Shown: positions 37,834-47,862, numbered from the stretch's first letter. The stretch: DNA of 64,000 nt from Mesorhizobium ciceri biovar biserrulae WSM1271 (GCF_000185905.1 NC_014923.1:5789501-5853500); one strand, 5' to 3'. Notes: generated by a model from the sequence alone, not told the origin. Made by a program: numbers and translations.

Positions 37834-38354
37834 GGGGCATATCGGCAAGGTGCTGCCCACCGAACTTGATGCAGGGCTGTTAAGATAAGCGCGTGTAATT
37901 CGAAATGTCGCGTGCCCGTCCGTGAAGGATGGCGGTTTTCTCCAAATTTCCGATTTTGACGGCGCAGAAACATTTACGCTCTTCGGGCTAATACTGTGGC
38001 CGATCATGGTGGCCGACAGGCCATTTGCCGAAGTCGCCAGCCAGGATCGTGCGGCTCGCAGATTTGCCGGAGCGGCCAGGCACGGCCTGCGCAAAACTGG
38101 AGAGGGCACAAGCGGCTCAGCCCTAGCGCGGCCTTGGACTTGGAAACCGTCGCAGATAAAGTTCACATAAACACAGCCTACCCACTAAGGTCACTGGGGC
38201 GAACTCCCCGGGAAGAGGGGCAGAGGCTGTTATCCGCGAGCCAGGAGACCTGCCACGGTGAACACGGGCGGGGTGTCTGGTGGCCGCTGCAGCTCGGCTT
38301 TGATGCCGGCCTGCTAGCGCCTTCCTTTTCCCGCCCCAACCATCGGGGTATGGA
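37834..38354. other. 520-bp gap before the metE remnant
   Basis: An 82-codon frame at 37922-38170 looks partly protein-like but lacks a recognised family. Nothing else is supportable. Confidence 0.45.
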
Positions 38355-39090
38355 ATGAATGTCTCTCAGCAAGTTCCCATAGCAACGCTTGGCGTGCCGC
38401 GTATCGGTCGCCGGCGAGAACTGAAATTCGCGCTCGAAAGCTACTGGTCCAGAAAATCTTCTGCTGCCAACCTTCTGGCGACGGCGAAGGCGCTCCGTGC
38501 CGCCAGTTGGAGCAGCGAGACCGCGGCGTGTCGAAAATCCCGTCGAACGATTTCTCACTCTATGACCACGTGCTCGACACGGCAGCAATGGTCGGCGCCG
38601 TGCCAGCTCGTTACGGCTGGACAGGCGGCGAGGTGCCGCTCGACATCTACTTCGCGATGGCGCGCGGGACGCAAGGCGATACTGCGGGTTGCGGACACGC
38701 CAGTCACGGGCATGCCGTTAAGGGGCAATGCTAACCGCGATGGAAATGACCAAATGGTTTGAAACAAACTATCACTACCTCGTGCCGGAGCTGGCGACGA
38801 TCATACATTCGCCCTTTCGTCGACGAAACCCGTCGATCACTTCTGGAGGCAAAAGAGCTCGGCATCCATACACGCCCGGTCATCCTTGGACCCGTGACCT
38901 TCCTGAAGCTGGCGAAGTCTCCCGACCAGGGTTTCAATCCCATGGCGCTCCTGCCGCGGCTGCTGCCCGTCTACGAGCAACTCCCGCAGAAGCTGGAACT
39001 CGCTGGGGCCAACTGGGTGCAGATTGATGAGCCGGCGCTTGTGCTCGATCTTAACCCGAACGAACGAGCTGCCTTCCAAGTCACCTGCCA
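38355..39090 (+). pseudogene. metE: remnant of cobalamin-independent methionine synthase (N-terminal third)
   Basis: Four pieces in changing frames give consecutive MetE N-terminal sequence: [22 protein letters not shown], then [26 protein letters not shown], then EMTKWFETNYHYLVPEL, then RPVILGPVTFLKLAK to WVQIDEPALVLDL. Intact MetE has about 770 residues; only about 230 are represented and similarity ends near 39090. MetE would have closed the methionine cycle with glyA and metK, so its loss removes one step of this block. Confidence 0.85.
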
Positions 39091-39511
39091 GCAGCGGTCA
39101 ACAGACACTTCACCGAGGGGCACGTTTTCGGATGCCGCCTGTGCGTCCGCACTATGAGATATCGCGGTGAGATCGACCATCGAGAGCATCGTGTCGATTG
39201 ATTGCCTGGCATGTTGCTGACATCGACAACATAGCCACGGCCCCGAGCCGCAAGCTGCGACCCTTTACTCATCCCATGAGTTGAAACTTCGCTGCATCTG
39301 GCGTGGCGCTTGCTCCGCTTCCGCTGAGGTTCGCTGGAACTGGATCTTCACGCGCCCCTCGCGGTGGAGTGTTGCTTCGACACCAAGGCAGCCTCGACAT
39401 ACCCATCGGTCCAGAAATCTCAGCTGTGCTCTCCGAACCCCACCTTTCCGTTGTGCGGCTACCAGAGGAGAGGCGCAAGTGGGATCAAAACCAAGGTGTA
39501 AGGAGCATCTG
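39091..39511. other. 420-bp gap before tdh
   Basis: No gene recognised. The last bases carry the tdh ribosome site AGGAG at 39501-39505. Confidence 0.5.
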
Positions 39512-40546
39512 ATGTCGAACATGATGAAAGCGCTGGTGAAGGCCAAGGCCGAACCAGGCATCTGGATGGAAGAGGTGCCGGTGCCGGAAATCGGCCCTAA
39601 CGACGTGCTGATCAAGATCAAGAAGACGGCGATCTGCGGCACCGACGTGCACATCTACAATTGGGACCAGTGGGCGCAGAAGACGGTGCCGGTGCCGATG
39701 GTGACGGGCCATGAATTCGTCGGCACCGTTGCCGATTTCGGCGCAGCGGTCACCGAATACAAGGTCGGCCAGCGCGTGTCGGGCGAGGGCCACATCGTCT
39801 GCGGTCATTGCCGCAACTGTCGCGCCGGGCGAGGGCATCTGTGCCGCAACACGCTCGGCGTCGGCGTCAACCGTCCGGGCGCCTTCGGTGAGTATCTGGC
39901 TATCCCGCAGCACAATGTCGTGCCGATCCCCGATGATGTGCCGGACGAGATCGCCGCCATCTTCGATCCGTTGGGCAATGCCGTGCACACGGCACTCTCC
40001 TTCGATCTGGTCGGCGAGGACGTGCTGGTCACCGGCGCCGGGCCGATCGGCATCATGGGCGCGCTCGTCGCCCAATGCGTCGGCGCGCGAAAAGTGGTGA
40101 TCACCGACATCAACCCGGTGCGGCTGGCGCTGGCAAAAAAACTCGGCGTGCAGCACGTCGTCGACGCGTCCAAGGAAAAGCTGCGCGACGTCATGCCGGT
40201 GCTCGGTATGACCGAAGGTTTCGATGTCGGCCTTGAAATGTCGGGTGCCGCGCCCGCCTTCCGCGATATGATCGACACCATGAACAATGGCGGCAAGATC
40301 GCCATTTTGGGCATTGCACCGACCGGTTTCGAGATCGACTGGAACAAGGTGATCTTCAAGATGCTGCATCTCAAGGGCATCTATGGCCGTGAGATGTTCG
40401 AGACCTGGTACAAGATGATCGCGCTGGTGCAGGGGCCGCTGGATGTTTCCGGGCTTATCACGCACCGCATCGGCATCGACGATTTCCAAGCCGGCTTCGA
40501 TGCGATGAGGAGCGGTAGTTCGGGCAAGGTGGTGATGGACTGGTGA
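39512..40546 (+). CDS. tdh: L-threonine 3-dehydrogenase
   Basis: The 344-residue zinc alcohol dehydrogenase-family enzyme oxidises threonine to 2-amino-3-ketobutyrate with NAD. Catalytic zinc ligands are in [11 protein letters not shown] (about residue 38) and GHEFVG (about 62); the structural zinc cysteines are in [15 protein letters not shown] (about 92-106), and the cofactor loop is [10 protein letters not shown] (about 170). ATG 39512 sits six bases after AGGAG. The usual partner kbl is absent downstream. Codon use is strongly GC-ending like the adenosine kinase, which suggests a chromosomal origin. Confidence 0.95.
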   Translation: MSNMMKALVKAKAEPGIWMEEVPVPEIGPNDVLIKIKKTAICGTDVHIYNWDQWAQKTVPVPMVTGHEFVGTVADFGAAVTEYKVGQRVSGEGHIVCGHCRNCRAGRGHLCRNTLGVGVNRPGAFGEYLAIPQHNVVPIPDDVPDEIAAIFDPLGNAVHTALSFDLVGEDVLVTGAGPIGIMGALVAQCVGARKVVITDINPVRLALAKKLGVQHVVDASKEKLRDVMPVLGMTEGFDVGLEMSGAAPAFRDMIDTMNNGGKIAILGIAPTGFEIDWNKVIFKMLHLKGIYGREMFETWYKMIALVQGPLDVSGLITHRIGIDDFQAGFDAMRSGSSGKVVMDW

Positions 40547-40764
40547 GGCGATTGGCCGGCCTAATGCTGACGGACAGCGCCCTGGCCTGCCGAAGATCTC
40601 CAAGGGCGGGAGCATGCAAAACCATGGCTTCATGCCATCAACGAGCGACGCTCAATCGCGCCGCGACGTATCACGGCCCAATCGGACGGCCGCGCCTGTG
40701 GCAATTCGCCAGATGGGTCAAGGAACGCTCACTGGCTCCGACGCGATCGCTTGTTTCGCGATGC

Positions 40765-41371
40765 CTAGGATCGAGGTCGAGGTGTAGTGGGCGTCTCAGT
40801 TGGCAAGAGGGGATATGTGATCTCCGGTCGCTTTCCGGTCACCGAATGAAGGTAGGCAACGATCCGATCGATTTCGATTTGCGCTAGCTCTTGGCCAAAC
40901 TGGGTAGTGCCCATGATGGCGACCGCCTCGCTCAGGTCCCAGACCTTGCCCGAATGAAAGTATAGCGCGGTGATTGCTACGTTGCGCAGCGATGGCACGC
41001 GGAAAACATAGGATCCTCTGGCACATTGGTGACGGCAAATCGTCCCTTGTCGTTCTCCGGCAGGATGTCGGCGCCGGGCTTCTCTACGAGGCCGAATGGA
41101 TATAGCCTTCCCCGCCAATATTGACACCGGAATGGCAGGAGGAGCAGCCCTTTTCCATAAAAGGGCCAGACCGTGTTTCGCTGGGATCAATGGCGGTGTC
41201 ATCGCCATTGAGGTAGGCCTCGAATGGGTCCGGCGCGACCAGTGTCGCCTCGTAGGATGGCAAGGGCTTGAAGATGGCAGTGCCGTGTCCCTGAGGTCTG
41301 GCGGAGGGACTGCTCAGCAAAGCTGTGGCCGCCACAAGCGCAACAGCCACCGCGGGCAATAGAATTTTCAT
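40765..41371 (-). pseudogene. di-haem cytochrome c peroxidase, internally deleted and frameshifted
   Basis: A signal peptide (MKILLPAVAVALVAATALL) is followed almost at once by the C-terminal haem domain (KGCSSCHSGVNIGGEGY), so most of the N-terminal haem domain is missing. One-base changes near 41100 and near 41018 then shift the frame, after which FRVPSLRNVAITALYFHSGK and a C-terminal YLHSVTGKRPEI follow. The enzyme would reduce peroxide in the periplasm; this copy cannot. Confidence 0.85.
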
Positions 41372-41884
41372 AGATTTCCTTACGAATCTCCACATGCGGC
41401 ATGCGAACGCCCTGCGCGAGATCCGTTGATCAAGGGAATGGCGCCTGTCGACCAAGATGATCGAGCGGCGGAAACAGTGATTGATGTATCGCCCGACGGC
41501 CCCCGATATCAACAGTGGCGGGCGCGCAATCGCTATTTGTTCGCTGAGGGCTTGGTCGGTTCTGTTGCCTGTCGCCCCCACGCTGGCGCAACGCCGACCT
41601 GCTTCGTACGCGCAAGGTCTTCCAGGTGCACGGCTCATGGTGCTTACAATTTTTCTGCGTCGTCCTCTCGCAACTCAAACCGACAAGATCGCGACTGAAC
41701 GGCGGATACCGGGCGCTTATGAACGGCGATTTCCGAGGAGATCAGCGTCGCGACAGCTTGTAACTGGCGCTATAGACCTCGATGTTGGACGAGCACCGAA
41801 CAATCCTGTCGCGAGATTTGTTGCGTTCATCGGAAATCATCACTAGAAGGCCACGCTCCGTAGACCAATCCACTGGAGAGTTTC
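41372..41884. other. 510-bp gap upstream of mucR
   Basis: No gene recognised. Holds the start regions of the divergent pseudogene and mucR. GGAG lies six bases before the mucR ATG. Confidence 0.5.
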
Positions 41885-42352
41885 ATGCCAGAAGAAGACT
41901 TCGAAAACGCCAACAACCTCATCGACCTTACCGCGGATGTTGTCTCAGCCTATGTTTCCAACAATCCCGTCCCGGTGGGGGAGCTGCCTGCCCTGATCGG
42001 CCAATTGCACGAAGCTTTGAAACGCACGGCGGCCGGTCGCGTCTCCGCACAAGAGCCGACGGCGTTTACGCCGGCCGTCCCGATCAGAAAATCGGTGACG
42101 CCGGACTACATTATCTCCCTTGAGGACGGCAAGAAATTCAAATCGCTAAAGCGCCATCTGTCGACCCATTACGGGCTGACACCCGATGAATATCGCGCCA
42201 AATGGGGTCTGCCGGCGGACTATCCCATGGTCGCGCCGAACTATGCGGCTGCGCGCTCTGCCCTGGCCAAGACGATGGGACTCGGCCGCAAACCGAAAGA
42301 GCCTGAAGTCTCGGCGCCCGAGAAGCGGTCTAGAAAGAAGGTACCAGCGTGA
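41885..42352 (+). CDS. mucR: MucR/Ros-family transcriptional regulator without the zinc-ligand Cys
   Basis: The 155-residue protein has the MucR layout: an acidic N-terminal oligomerisation part, PDYIISLEDGKKFKSLKRHLSTHYGLTPDEYRAKWGLP (about residues 80-115) as DNA-binding region, and a Lys-rich tail. In Ros and MucR the first zinc ligand is a Cys before Leu-Glu-Asp; here that position is Ser, as in the M. loti Ml proteins reported to fold without zinc. These proteins control exopolysaccharide, motility and symbiosis genes and silence AT-rich DNA. A good terminator follows. Confidence 0.93.
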   Translation: MPEEDFENANNLIDLTADVVSAYVSNNPVPVGELPALIGQLHEALKRTAAGRVSAQEPTAFTPAVPIRKSVTPDYIISLEDGKKFKSLKRHLSTHYGLTPDEYRAKWGLPADYPMVAPNYAAARSALAKTMGLGRKPKEPEVSAPEKRSRKKVPA

Positions 42353-42414
42353 CTTCCTCAATCCAGACCCGTTGAGGGGCTGGCAGCTCGGGCATGATGC
42401 GAGCGAAAACATAG

Positions 42415-42440
42415 AAAGGCGGGATCAAATCCCGCCTTTT
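42415..42440 (+). terminator. rho-independent terminator after mucR
   Basis: Perfect 10-bp stem AAAGGCGGGA / TCCCGCCTTT with a five-base loop and a T-run. It is nearly symmetrical, so it could work in both directions. Confidence 0.85.
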
Positions 42441-42535
42441 CCTTGCAGGGCGTGATTACATGCGCGAAGCGGAATGGAATTGACATAGCGCAGGGACACA
42501 GGAGACCGCGGCGGTAAAAGGACCAACTTTTCAGC

Positions 42536-43906
42536 TTGGGACGGAAACTGTTGCAGACCTCTATCCTGAAAGAATATCGCGAGGCTCTCCTGCCTTGGTA
42601 CACCATCTATCCGACTGTGCCGGAGTTCACCGCCACCGTCAGGCCCGAAAGCTATCAGGAATGGCTAAGAGGTCTGCCGGCTGACGATCCGGTGTCTCTC
42701 TATCTCCACATTCCGTTCTGCCGATCGATTTGCTGGTATTGCGGCTTCCCGACCACGATTGCCCGCAATCAGGGTCCGATCCTCGATTATCTGGCCGTTC
42801 TGCGTGACGAGATCCGTTTGGTCTGGGAGCAAGTGCAGCAGGGGCTCGTCGTGAACGACGTGCATTTCGGCGGTGGAACCCCGACCCTGATCGGAGCAGC
42901 GGAGTTCTTGGCCATGATCCAACTCCTGCGCCGCCGCTTCGCGTTCAGGGAGTCCGCGACAATCGCCGTCGAAATTGACCCGCGCACCTTCACGGCCGAG
43001 ATTGCCGAAGCAATGGGAGCAGCCAATGTGAGCCGCGCGAGTCTCGGAGTGCAGAGCTTTGATCCGATTGTTCAAAAAGCGATAAACCGCGTCCAGAGCG
43101 AGGCGCAGACGGCCGCTGCCGTCGAAGAGCTGCGCCGGCATGGGGTAAGCGGCATCAACGTCGATCTCATTTTCGGTCTTCCGAATCAGACGGTAGAGTC
43201 CTGCGTCCAGACTGCGGCGGCAACTGTCGCCATGCGCCCCAACCGGCTTGCGGTGTTCGGCTACGCGCACATTCCATCGGTGATAAAGAATCAGCGCCTG
43301 ATCGAGACGACTGCGCTGCCGGACAGCGTCGCCCGCGCCGAACAGGCTGCGGCCGTGGCCGAGACGCTGGTCGCCGCCGGCTACCAAGAGATCGGCCTCG
43401 ACCATTTCGCCTTGCCGGACGACGAACTTACGCTGGCGCAGACCAGTGGTCGGCTACGGCGTAACTCGCTGGGTTACTCGGCCGACACCTGCAAAACCCT
43501 GATCGGTTTCGGCGCGTCGGCTATCGGGCGGGTCGGCGAGGGTTACGTCCAGAACGAGGTAACACGTGAGTCCTACAGTCGGCACATAGCAGCTGGCCGT
43601 TTGGCGACGTCAAAAGGCTACCGGCTCACAGACGATGACCGCGTGCGAGCCGTGATCATAGAGCGGCTGATGTGCGATTTGCAGGCCGATGTGCCGGCAA
43701 TTTGTGCGGCCTGTGGATTCGATCCAACTCGCCTTCTCGATTCGGCTGCCGAACGCTTGGCGAAGCTGGCTGAGGATGGGATAGTGGACATTGAAAACGG
43801 TTTCATCCGGGTGCGGCAGGAGCATCGTTTCGTAGTTCGCGCTGTTGCTGCCGCATTCGATGCTTTTCTCGACCGGGTTGTCCCACAGCACAGCCAATCA
43901 GCGTGA
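42536..43906 (+). CDS. hemN: oxygen-independent coproporphyrinogen III oxidase, radical SAM
   Basis: The 456-residue radical SAM enzyme makes protoporphyrinogen IX without oxygen, useful for haem synthesis in microaerobic nodules. The cluster motif CRSICWYC (C-x3-C-x2-C, about residues 62-69) and HFGGGTPT (about 110) are clear, along with GVQSFDP and VDLIFGLP. The frame starts with TTG 42536; TTG 42551 is an alternative and no nearby ATG exists. I looked for a FixK/FNR box upstream and found only a half-site TTGAC near 42480. Confidence 0.95.
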   Translation: MGRKLLQTSILKEYREALLPWYTIYPTVPEFTATVRPESYQEWLRGLPADDPVSLYLHIPFCRSICWYCGFPTTIARNQGPILDYLAVLRDEIRLVWEQVQQGLVVNDVHFGGGTPTLIGAAEFLAMIQLLRRRFAFRESATIAVEIDPRTFTAEIAEAMGAANVSRASLGVQSFDPIVQKAINRVQSEAQTAAAVEELRRHGVSGINVDLIFGLPNQTVESCVQTAAATVAMRPNRLAVFGYAHIPSVIKNQRLIETTALPDSVARAEQAAAVAETLVAAGYQEIGLDHFALPDDELTLAQTSGRLRRNSLGYSADTCKTLIGFGASAIGRVGEGYVQNEVTRESYSRHIAAGRLATSKGYRLTDDDRVRAVIIERLMCDLQADVPAICAACGFDPTRLLDSAAERLAKLAEDGIVDIENGFIRVRQEHRFVVRAVAAAFDAFLDRVVPQHSQSA

Positions 43907-44241
43907 GGTGCCAAAGCGACAAGCTCGTGCCGAACGGCAAGCTCCTAAAACCGCCGCAGGCCCCGGTCACGGCGCCCCCTGCGCGGATTGAAGTGTTTGA
44001 CGGTCCCGAATGGACGAGCGTGTCGCCGATAACGCGACACAGTCATCGATGGTGACTTGTTTTGCGAGATGCCCGGCCGATCGACGTCTTGTGCTTATGA
44101 ATACTACTTTCGCAGGCAAGAGCGAAAACGACAAGATCGTCGGCGCGATGATCTCGTGGACGCGCGGCACGGTCGTGTCTTCTCATCAGTGATGAGGATC
44201 AACAGTTTTGGAGTTATGGGCAGAAACTACCCTAGCCTTAG
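43907..44241. other. 335-bp gap between convergent genes
   Basis: No gene or clean terminator recognised. Confidence 0.5.
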
Positions 44242-45046
44242 CTAATGGCAACGTGGGCAGGACCCGAGAATTCTAAAGCCATCAATATCCGCCAACGCAG
44301 CCAGCGCCGGGTGCGTCAAAACATGGCCAGCGACATCGATGACATATTGATGGGTGTCCAGCCGCTCGCATGTCGGACGCTCATAACTGAGATTTTGCTC
44401 TGAAACGCGGAGGTGAAGTGTCGTCCGGTCAAATCCTGTCGGCTCAGTGGCCCTGCCCCCGAGCACCCACCACCGCTTAACGTTATGCAGCCCTTCTTCA
44501 ATTCCTGTTCGCAATATCTGCAGATTGTACAGCTTGGCACCAAGCGCAGGACCAAATGCCGCTATCGAGGGCGAGGCTTAGCGACTAAAGATGTCGCTCC
44601 CTTACGGCTCTCTCGCTCGACATTGGGCATGTTCTCGTCGAGCCACCCGGCCACCTCCTGCAAGGCTACGGCGTGGCCAAGCACCTTAGTGATCATCGAG
44701 AAACTCGCATCCTTGCTGGCCATCAGGCTATAGCTCAAGACCTTCGGGTACTCGGCGATGACCCTGGGAGACCTCAAGCGCAGGACTTGGTCGAGGTAGA
44801 GAGTGGTTCCGACCAGAGAGGTCGTAGCTGGAACGCATGCAACGTCGACGCAGCCATTCTCATATGCTTCGAACAATCCGTCGTTGAACGGAACGAGTTC
44901 AACTTGGTCGCCAAAGAGGTCCAGCGAGGCTTGATGGGTCCAGGTCCCCTCAGGGCCAATGTACCCTACCCGCTTGATCGTGGAGATGTCGACCGCTGGA
45001 GGTGGCTGAATTGCTGGTTCATTTCCTCGGCACGCTCGATCGATAA
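44242..45046 (-). pseudogene. prephenate dehydratase-like gene, frameshifted and without a clear start
   Basis: The upstream piece reads VGYIGPEGTWTHQASLDLFG and VDVACVPATTSLVG, the dehydratase core, up to a stop near 44562. After a one-base shift near 44570 the frame continues with LYNLQILRTGIEEGLHNVKRWW and FDRTTLHLRV, an ACT-domain-like regulatory part. No good start codon lies in frame before the first conserved segment. The intact enzyme would form phenylpyruvate. Confidence 0.65.
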
Positions 45047-45378
45047 TGCGTCAGAGCACGGGGCTCGTGAACGAAAATATAGCATTGATCCGCGTGAAGC
45101 GAGCGGACCCACAAGAAGCTCGCAGCTTGATCTCATTTGTCCAGATTCGTTCTGATGCGCGCGGTCGCCGTCGGCATCTGCTACGTGAGAATCTACAGCA
45201 GAAAAAATAAGAGGCCGGGACCCGCCCCTCTTCACTTGCAAACATCTTGTTTCAGTAGAACTTAGCAGCTTCCTGCAAACCGCAGCCCGGTCAGCGGGAG
45301 ATCCGTGTTCTTGCCCGCTCCTATGGCGCGGTCAGTGGCACTTCTGCCCGGCTCTTGCCGGGCAGAGGCAGAAAAAGA

Positions 45379-45591
45379 TCAGCCAGCTTTGCTGAGACTG
45401 CCTGCGGAGGACTTGCCGGTACGGCGGTCCTGTTCGACCTCGTAGTTGATCTTCTGGCCCTCATTAAGGGTCGAAAGGCCCGCTCGTTCGACAGCGGAAA
45501 TGTGAACGAAAACGTCCTGACCTCCGTTGTCAGGCTGGATAAAACCGAATCCCTTGGTGCTGTTGAACCACTTCACCGTTCCAGTCGCCAT
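45379..45591 (-). CDS. cspA: cold-shock domain protein
   Basis: The 70-residue protein is a single cold-shock domain with both RNA-binding motifs, KGFGFI and VFVHIS, after an [10 protein letters not shown] start. It binds single-stranded RNA or DNA. Length is normal. A GC-rich hairpin at 45343-45366 follows on the minus strand but lacks a T-run. Confidence 0.97.
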   Translation of the reverse strand: MATGTVKWFNSTKGFGFIQPDNGGQDVFVHISAVERAGLSTLNEGQKINYEVEQDRRTGKSSAGSLSKAG

Positions 45592-45960
45592 AGTCGTATT
45601 CCTTTGTAACCATTCAATGTAGGCAGGCCATAGGCCAGGTCCGCTTCATATCTGAGATTTTAGGGGCAGCAAAAGCGAAAACAGCAAAAGCCCCGGTCAA
45701 ATCGCAAATCGGCTCGCAAGCTCCATCATGACCGCCCCTCGCGGAAGCGTCTCCCGCGCTGGCGTTCCGAGTGGCAAATACATGTCCTGCAACGCTCCGG
45801 TAAATTCCAGACCGCGTCTATCGCTGTTTGGAGTCGTGTTAGGGGACCAGCGATCGGCCGATGTGAGCAGGCGTACGCGGACGACCAGCAACTACAGGCG
45901 CGCGCTAACGCCATGATATTCGACATCTCCGAAGGGTAGCTCACCTAGCCACCTTTTTAA
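45592..45960. other. 370-bp gap between cspA and the promoter repeat
   Basis: Probably contains the csp promoter and 5' leader. No gene recognised. Confidence 0.5.
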
Positions 45961-46003
45961 GCGGTGAGGGCTTCCCATTCGGGCGGTGTAAGATGTCCGA
46001 CAA

Positions 46004-46019
46004 TGTCGGATACGTAACA
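46004..46019 (+). promoter_or_regulatory. NifA-type upstream activator site
   Basis: TGT-CGGATACGTA-ACA fits the NifA consensus TGT-N10-ACA and is kept in copy B. It lies about 45 bases before the -24 element, closer than most NifA sites. Confidence 0.65.
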
Positions 46020-46064
46020 TAGCTGAGTCCGACAATCACATCGCCGAAACGGGGTTTTCTCATT

Positions 46065-46079
46065 TGGCACGGTTCGTGC
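46065..46079 (+). promoter_or_regulatory. sigma54 (-24/-12) promoter of the gibberellin operon
   Basis: TGGCACGGTTCGTGC has GG and GC exactly 12 bases apart and a full TGGCAC. The -12 side is GTGC rather than TTGC. Transcription would start near 46091. Confidence 0.75.
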
Positions 46080-46194
46080 GCGGTCATCGCGAACACGTCA
46101 CGGGCCGAGGAGAGTCATCCAATGATCCCAAAAAAATACCGCCTCACGTTTCCCAGATTAGCTCAAAGATGACGCTCGTGTCAGGCCTCGAAAC

Positions 46195-46563
46195 ATGTTG
46201 ATGGCTCATCTGGCTCGGGGCTACCCACCGCCCCACTATCTCCCACTAAAGGGACGAGCACGCAGCACCCTCAACATAAGGGACAACTCACTTTGCCTCA
46301 AAACTTGCCCATCGGCCGGTCACGACAAGAGACGCCGTCAGCAAACCTTCAGTCTGGCTCTTTTTGCGACCGCGCTGGCCTTCGTGAGCACCGCTCCGGT
46401 TCTGGCGGCTACCGATGACATCAAGGCGACGGCCAATCACGTCGCCGGCGAGTTTGACCGCGCGGTGGCCGAGATCGGTGGCTCGCACGACGCCTTCACC
46501 TCCTATGACTATAGTGCCTACTACCCTGGCGCGCGCCGGTCAGATCAGCCAGCCAAGAGGTAA
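46195..46563 (+). CDS. possible small exported protein before CYP114
   Basis: The 122-codon frame contains a hydrophobic stretch [21 protein letters not shown] (about residues 52-72) like a signal peptide, followed by 50 polar residues ending in a Tyr-rich and Arg/Lys-rich tail. The frame ends five bases before the CYP114 start. No good ribosome site or start close to the signal peptide was found; the first 40 codons lie in the repeated leader. In other rhizobia CYP112 occupies this position, and no trace of it is visible. It may be a chance or hybrid frame. Confidence 0.35.
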   Translation: MLMAHLARGYPPPHYLPLKGRARSTLNIRDNSLCLKTCPSAGHDKRRRQQTFSLALFATALAFVSTAPVLAATDDIKATANHVAGEFDRAVAEIGGSHDAFTSYDYSAYYPGARRSDQPAKR

Positions 46564-46568
46564 CCAAG

Positions 46569-47861
46569 ATGGACGTGCAAGAAACCAAGACAGCATGCCG
46601 GGACGCCTTCGCCGAACTGGCGTCGCCAGCGTGCATCCACGACCCGTATCCGTTTATGCGATGGTTGCGCGAGCACGATCCGGTGCATCGCGCGGCCTCG
46701 GGCCTCTTTCTGTTGAGCCGCCACGCCGACATTTACTGGGCGCTCACGGCCACGGGCGATGCCTTTCGGGGACCGGCGCCTGGCGAACTGGCGCGCTATT
46801 TCCCGCGTGCGGCGACCAGCCTGTCGCTCAATCTAATGGCGTCCACGATAGCGATGAAGGACCCACCGACGCATACGCGTCTGCGCCGGCTGATCTCTCG
46901 CGATTTCACCATGCGCCAGATCGACAACCTGCGGCCGAGCATCGCGCGCATCGTCGCAGCGCGCCTGGACGGCATGGCGCCCGCGCTGGAGCGCGGGGAG
47001 GCGGTGGATCTGCATCGGGAATTCGCGCTGGCCTTGCCCATGCTGGTCTTCGCCGAACTGTTCGGCCTGCCCCAGGACGACATGTTCGGGCTCGCCGCCG
47101 GCATCGGCGCCATTGTGGAAGGCCTGAGCCCGCACGCCAGCGATCCCCAGCTCGCCGCGGCGGACGCAGGCAGCGCCAGGGTGCAGGCCTACTTCGGCGA
47201 CCTCATACAGCGCAAGCGCACCGATCCCCGCCATGACATCGTGTCGATGCTGGTCGGCGCACACGACGACGATGCCGACACGCTATCGGATGCGGAGTTG
47301 ATCAGCATGCTGTGGGGCATGCTGCTGGGCGGCTTCACCACCACTGCTGCGGCCATCGACCACGCGGTCCTGGCGATGCTGGCTTATCCCGAACAGCGGC
47401 ACTGGCTGCAGGGAGACGCCGTGGAGGTGAAGGCATTCGTCGAAGAAGTCCTGCGCCGCGACGCGCCCGTCCTGTTCAGCGCCACTCCGCGTATCGCCCA
47501 GCGCGACATCGAACTGGGCGGCGTGGTGATCCCGAAGAACGCGGACGTTCGCGTTCTGATCGCGGCCGGCAATCGCGACCCGGACGGCTTCGCCGATCCC
47601 GACCGCTTCGATCCCGCGCGGTTCTACGGCACCAATCCTGGCATGTCGACCGACGGGAAGATCATGCTGAGCTTCGGCCACGGCATCCACTTCTGCCCCG
47701 GTGCACAACTGGCCCGGATGCAGTTGGCCGAGAGCCTGCCGCGGATCCAGGCGCGCTTCCCCACGCTGGCATTGGCCGAGCAGCCGACCCGGGAGCCCTC
47801 CGCGTTCCTTAGGACGTTCCTTGCGCTGCCGGTGCGGCTGAATGCGCAGGCGGGGGGCTGA
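46569..47861 (+). CDS. cyp114: cytochrome P450 CYP114 (gibberellin biosynthesis)
   Basis: The 430-residue soluble P450 closely matches my memory of Bradyrhizobium P450 BJ-3 (CYP114), including the MDVQET start. The haem Cys lies at about residue 376 in [10 protein letters not shown], with Pro where Leu is usual. The I-helix reads [10 protein letters not shown], lacking the common acidic residue. The known enzyme, helped by the next-gene ferredoxin, turns ent-kaurenoic acid into GA12-aldehyde with ring contraction. It is the first P450 of this operon, about 480 bases after the sigma54 promoter. Confidence 0.93.
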   Translation: MDVQETKTACRDAFAELASPACIHDPYPFMRWLREHDPVHRAASGLFLLSRHADIYWALTATGDAFRGPAPGELARYFPRAATSLSLNLMASTIAMKDPPTHTRLRRLISRDFTMRQIDNLRPSIARIVAARLDGMAPALERGEAVDLHREFALALPMLVFAELFGLPQDDMFGLAAGIGAIVEGLSPHASDPQLAAADAGSARVQAYFGDLIQRKRTDPRHDIVSMLVGAHDDDADTLSDAELISMLWGMLLGGFTTTAAAIDHAVLAMLAYPEQRHWLQGDAVEVKAFVEEVLRRDAPVLFSATPRIAQRDIELGGVVIPKNADVRVLIAAGNRDPDGFADPDRFDPARFYGTNPGMSTDGKIMLSFGHGIHFCPGAQLARMQLAESLPRIQARFPTLALAEQPTREPSAFLRTFLALPVRLNAQAGG

Positions 47862-47862
47862 G

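Larger units (their letters stand above)
45975..46350 (+). repeat. promoter-leader module, copy A, upstream of the gibberellin operon
   Basis: About 375 bases match 59012-59400 with scattered differences and a few small gaps. Shared landmarks in order: a palindrome TCCGACAATGTCGGA, a TGT-N10-ACA site, a sigma54 promoter, the segment CAAAGATGACGCTCG, ATGGCTCATCTGGCTCGG and CGAGCACGCAGCACCCTCAA. Both copies have the same orientation and lie either side of the operon. Confidence 0.85.

Noticed and set aside
45343-45366. Terminator after cspA
   Set aside because: A good 10-bp hairpin exists, but no T-run follows on either strand, so I did not list it as a terminator.
46415-47236. 273-codon plus-strand frame overlapping CYP114
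   Set aside because: Arg/Gly/Pro-rich and out of frame with CYP114, which has an intact haem motif.
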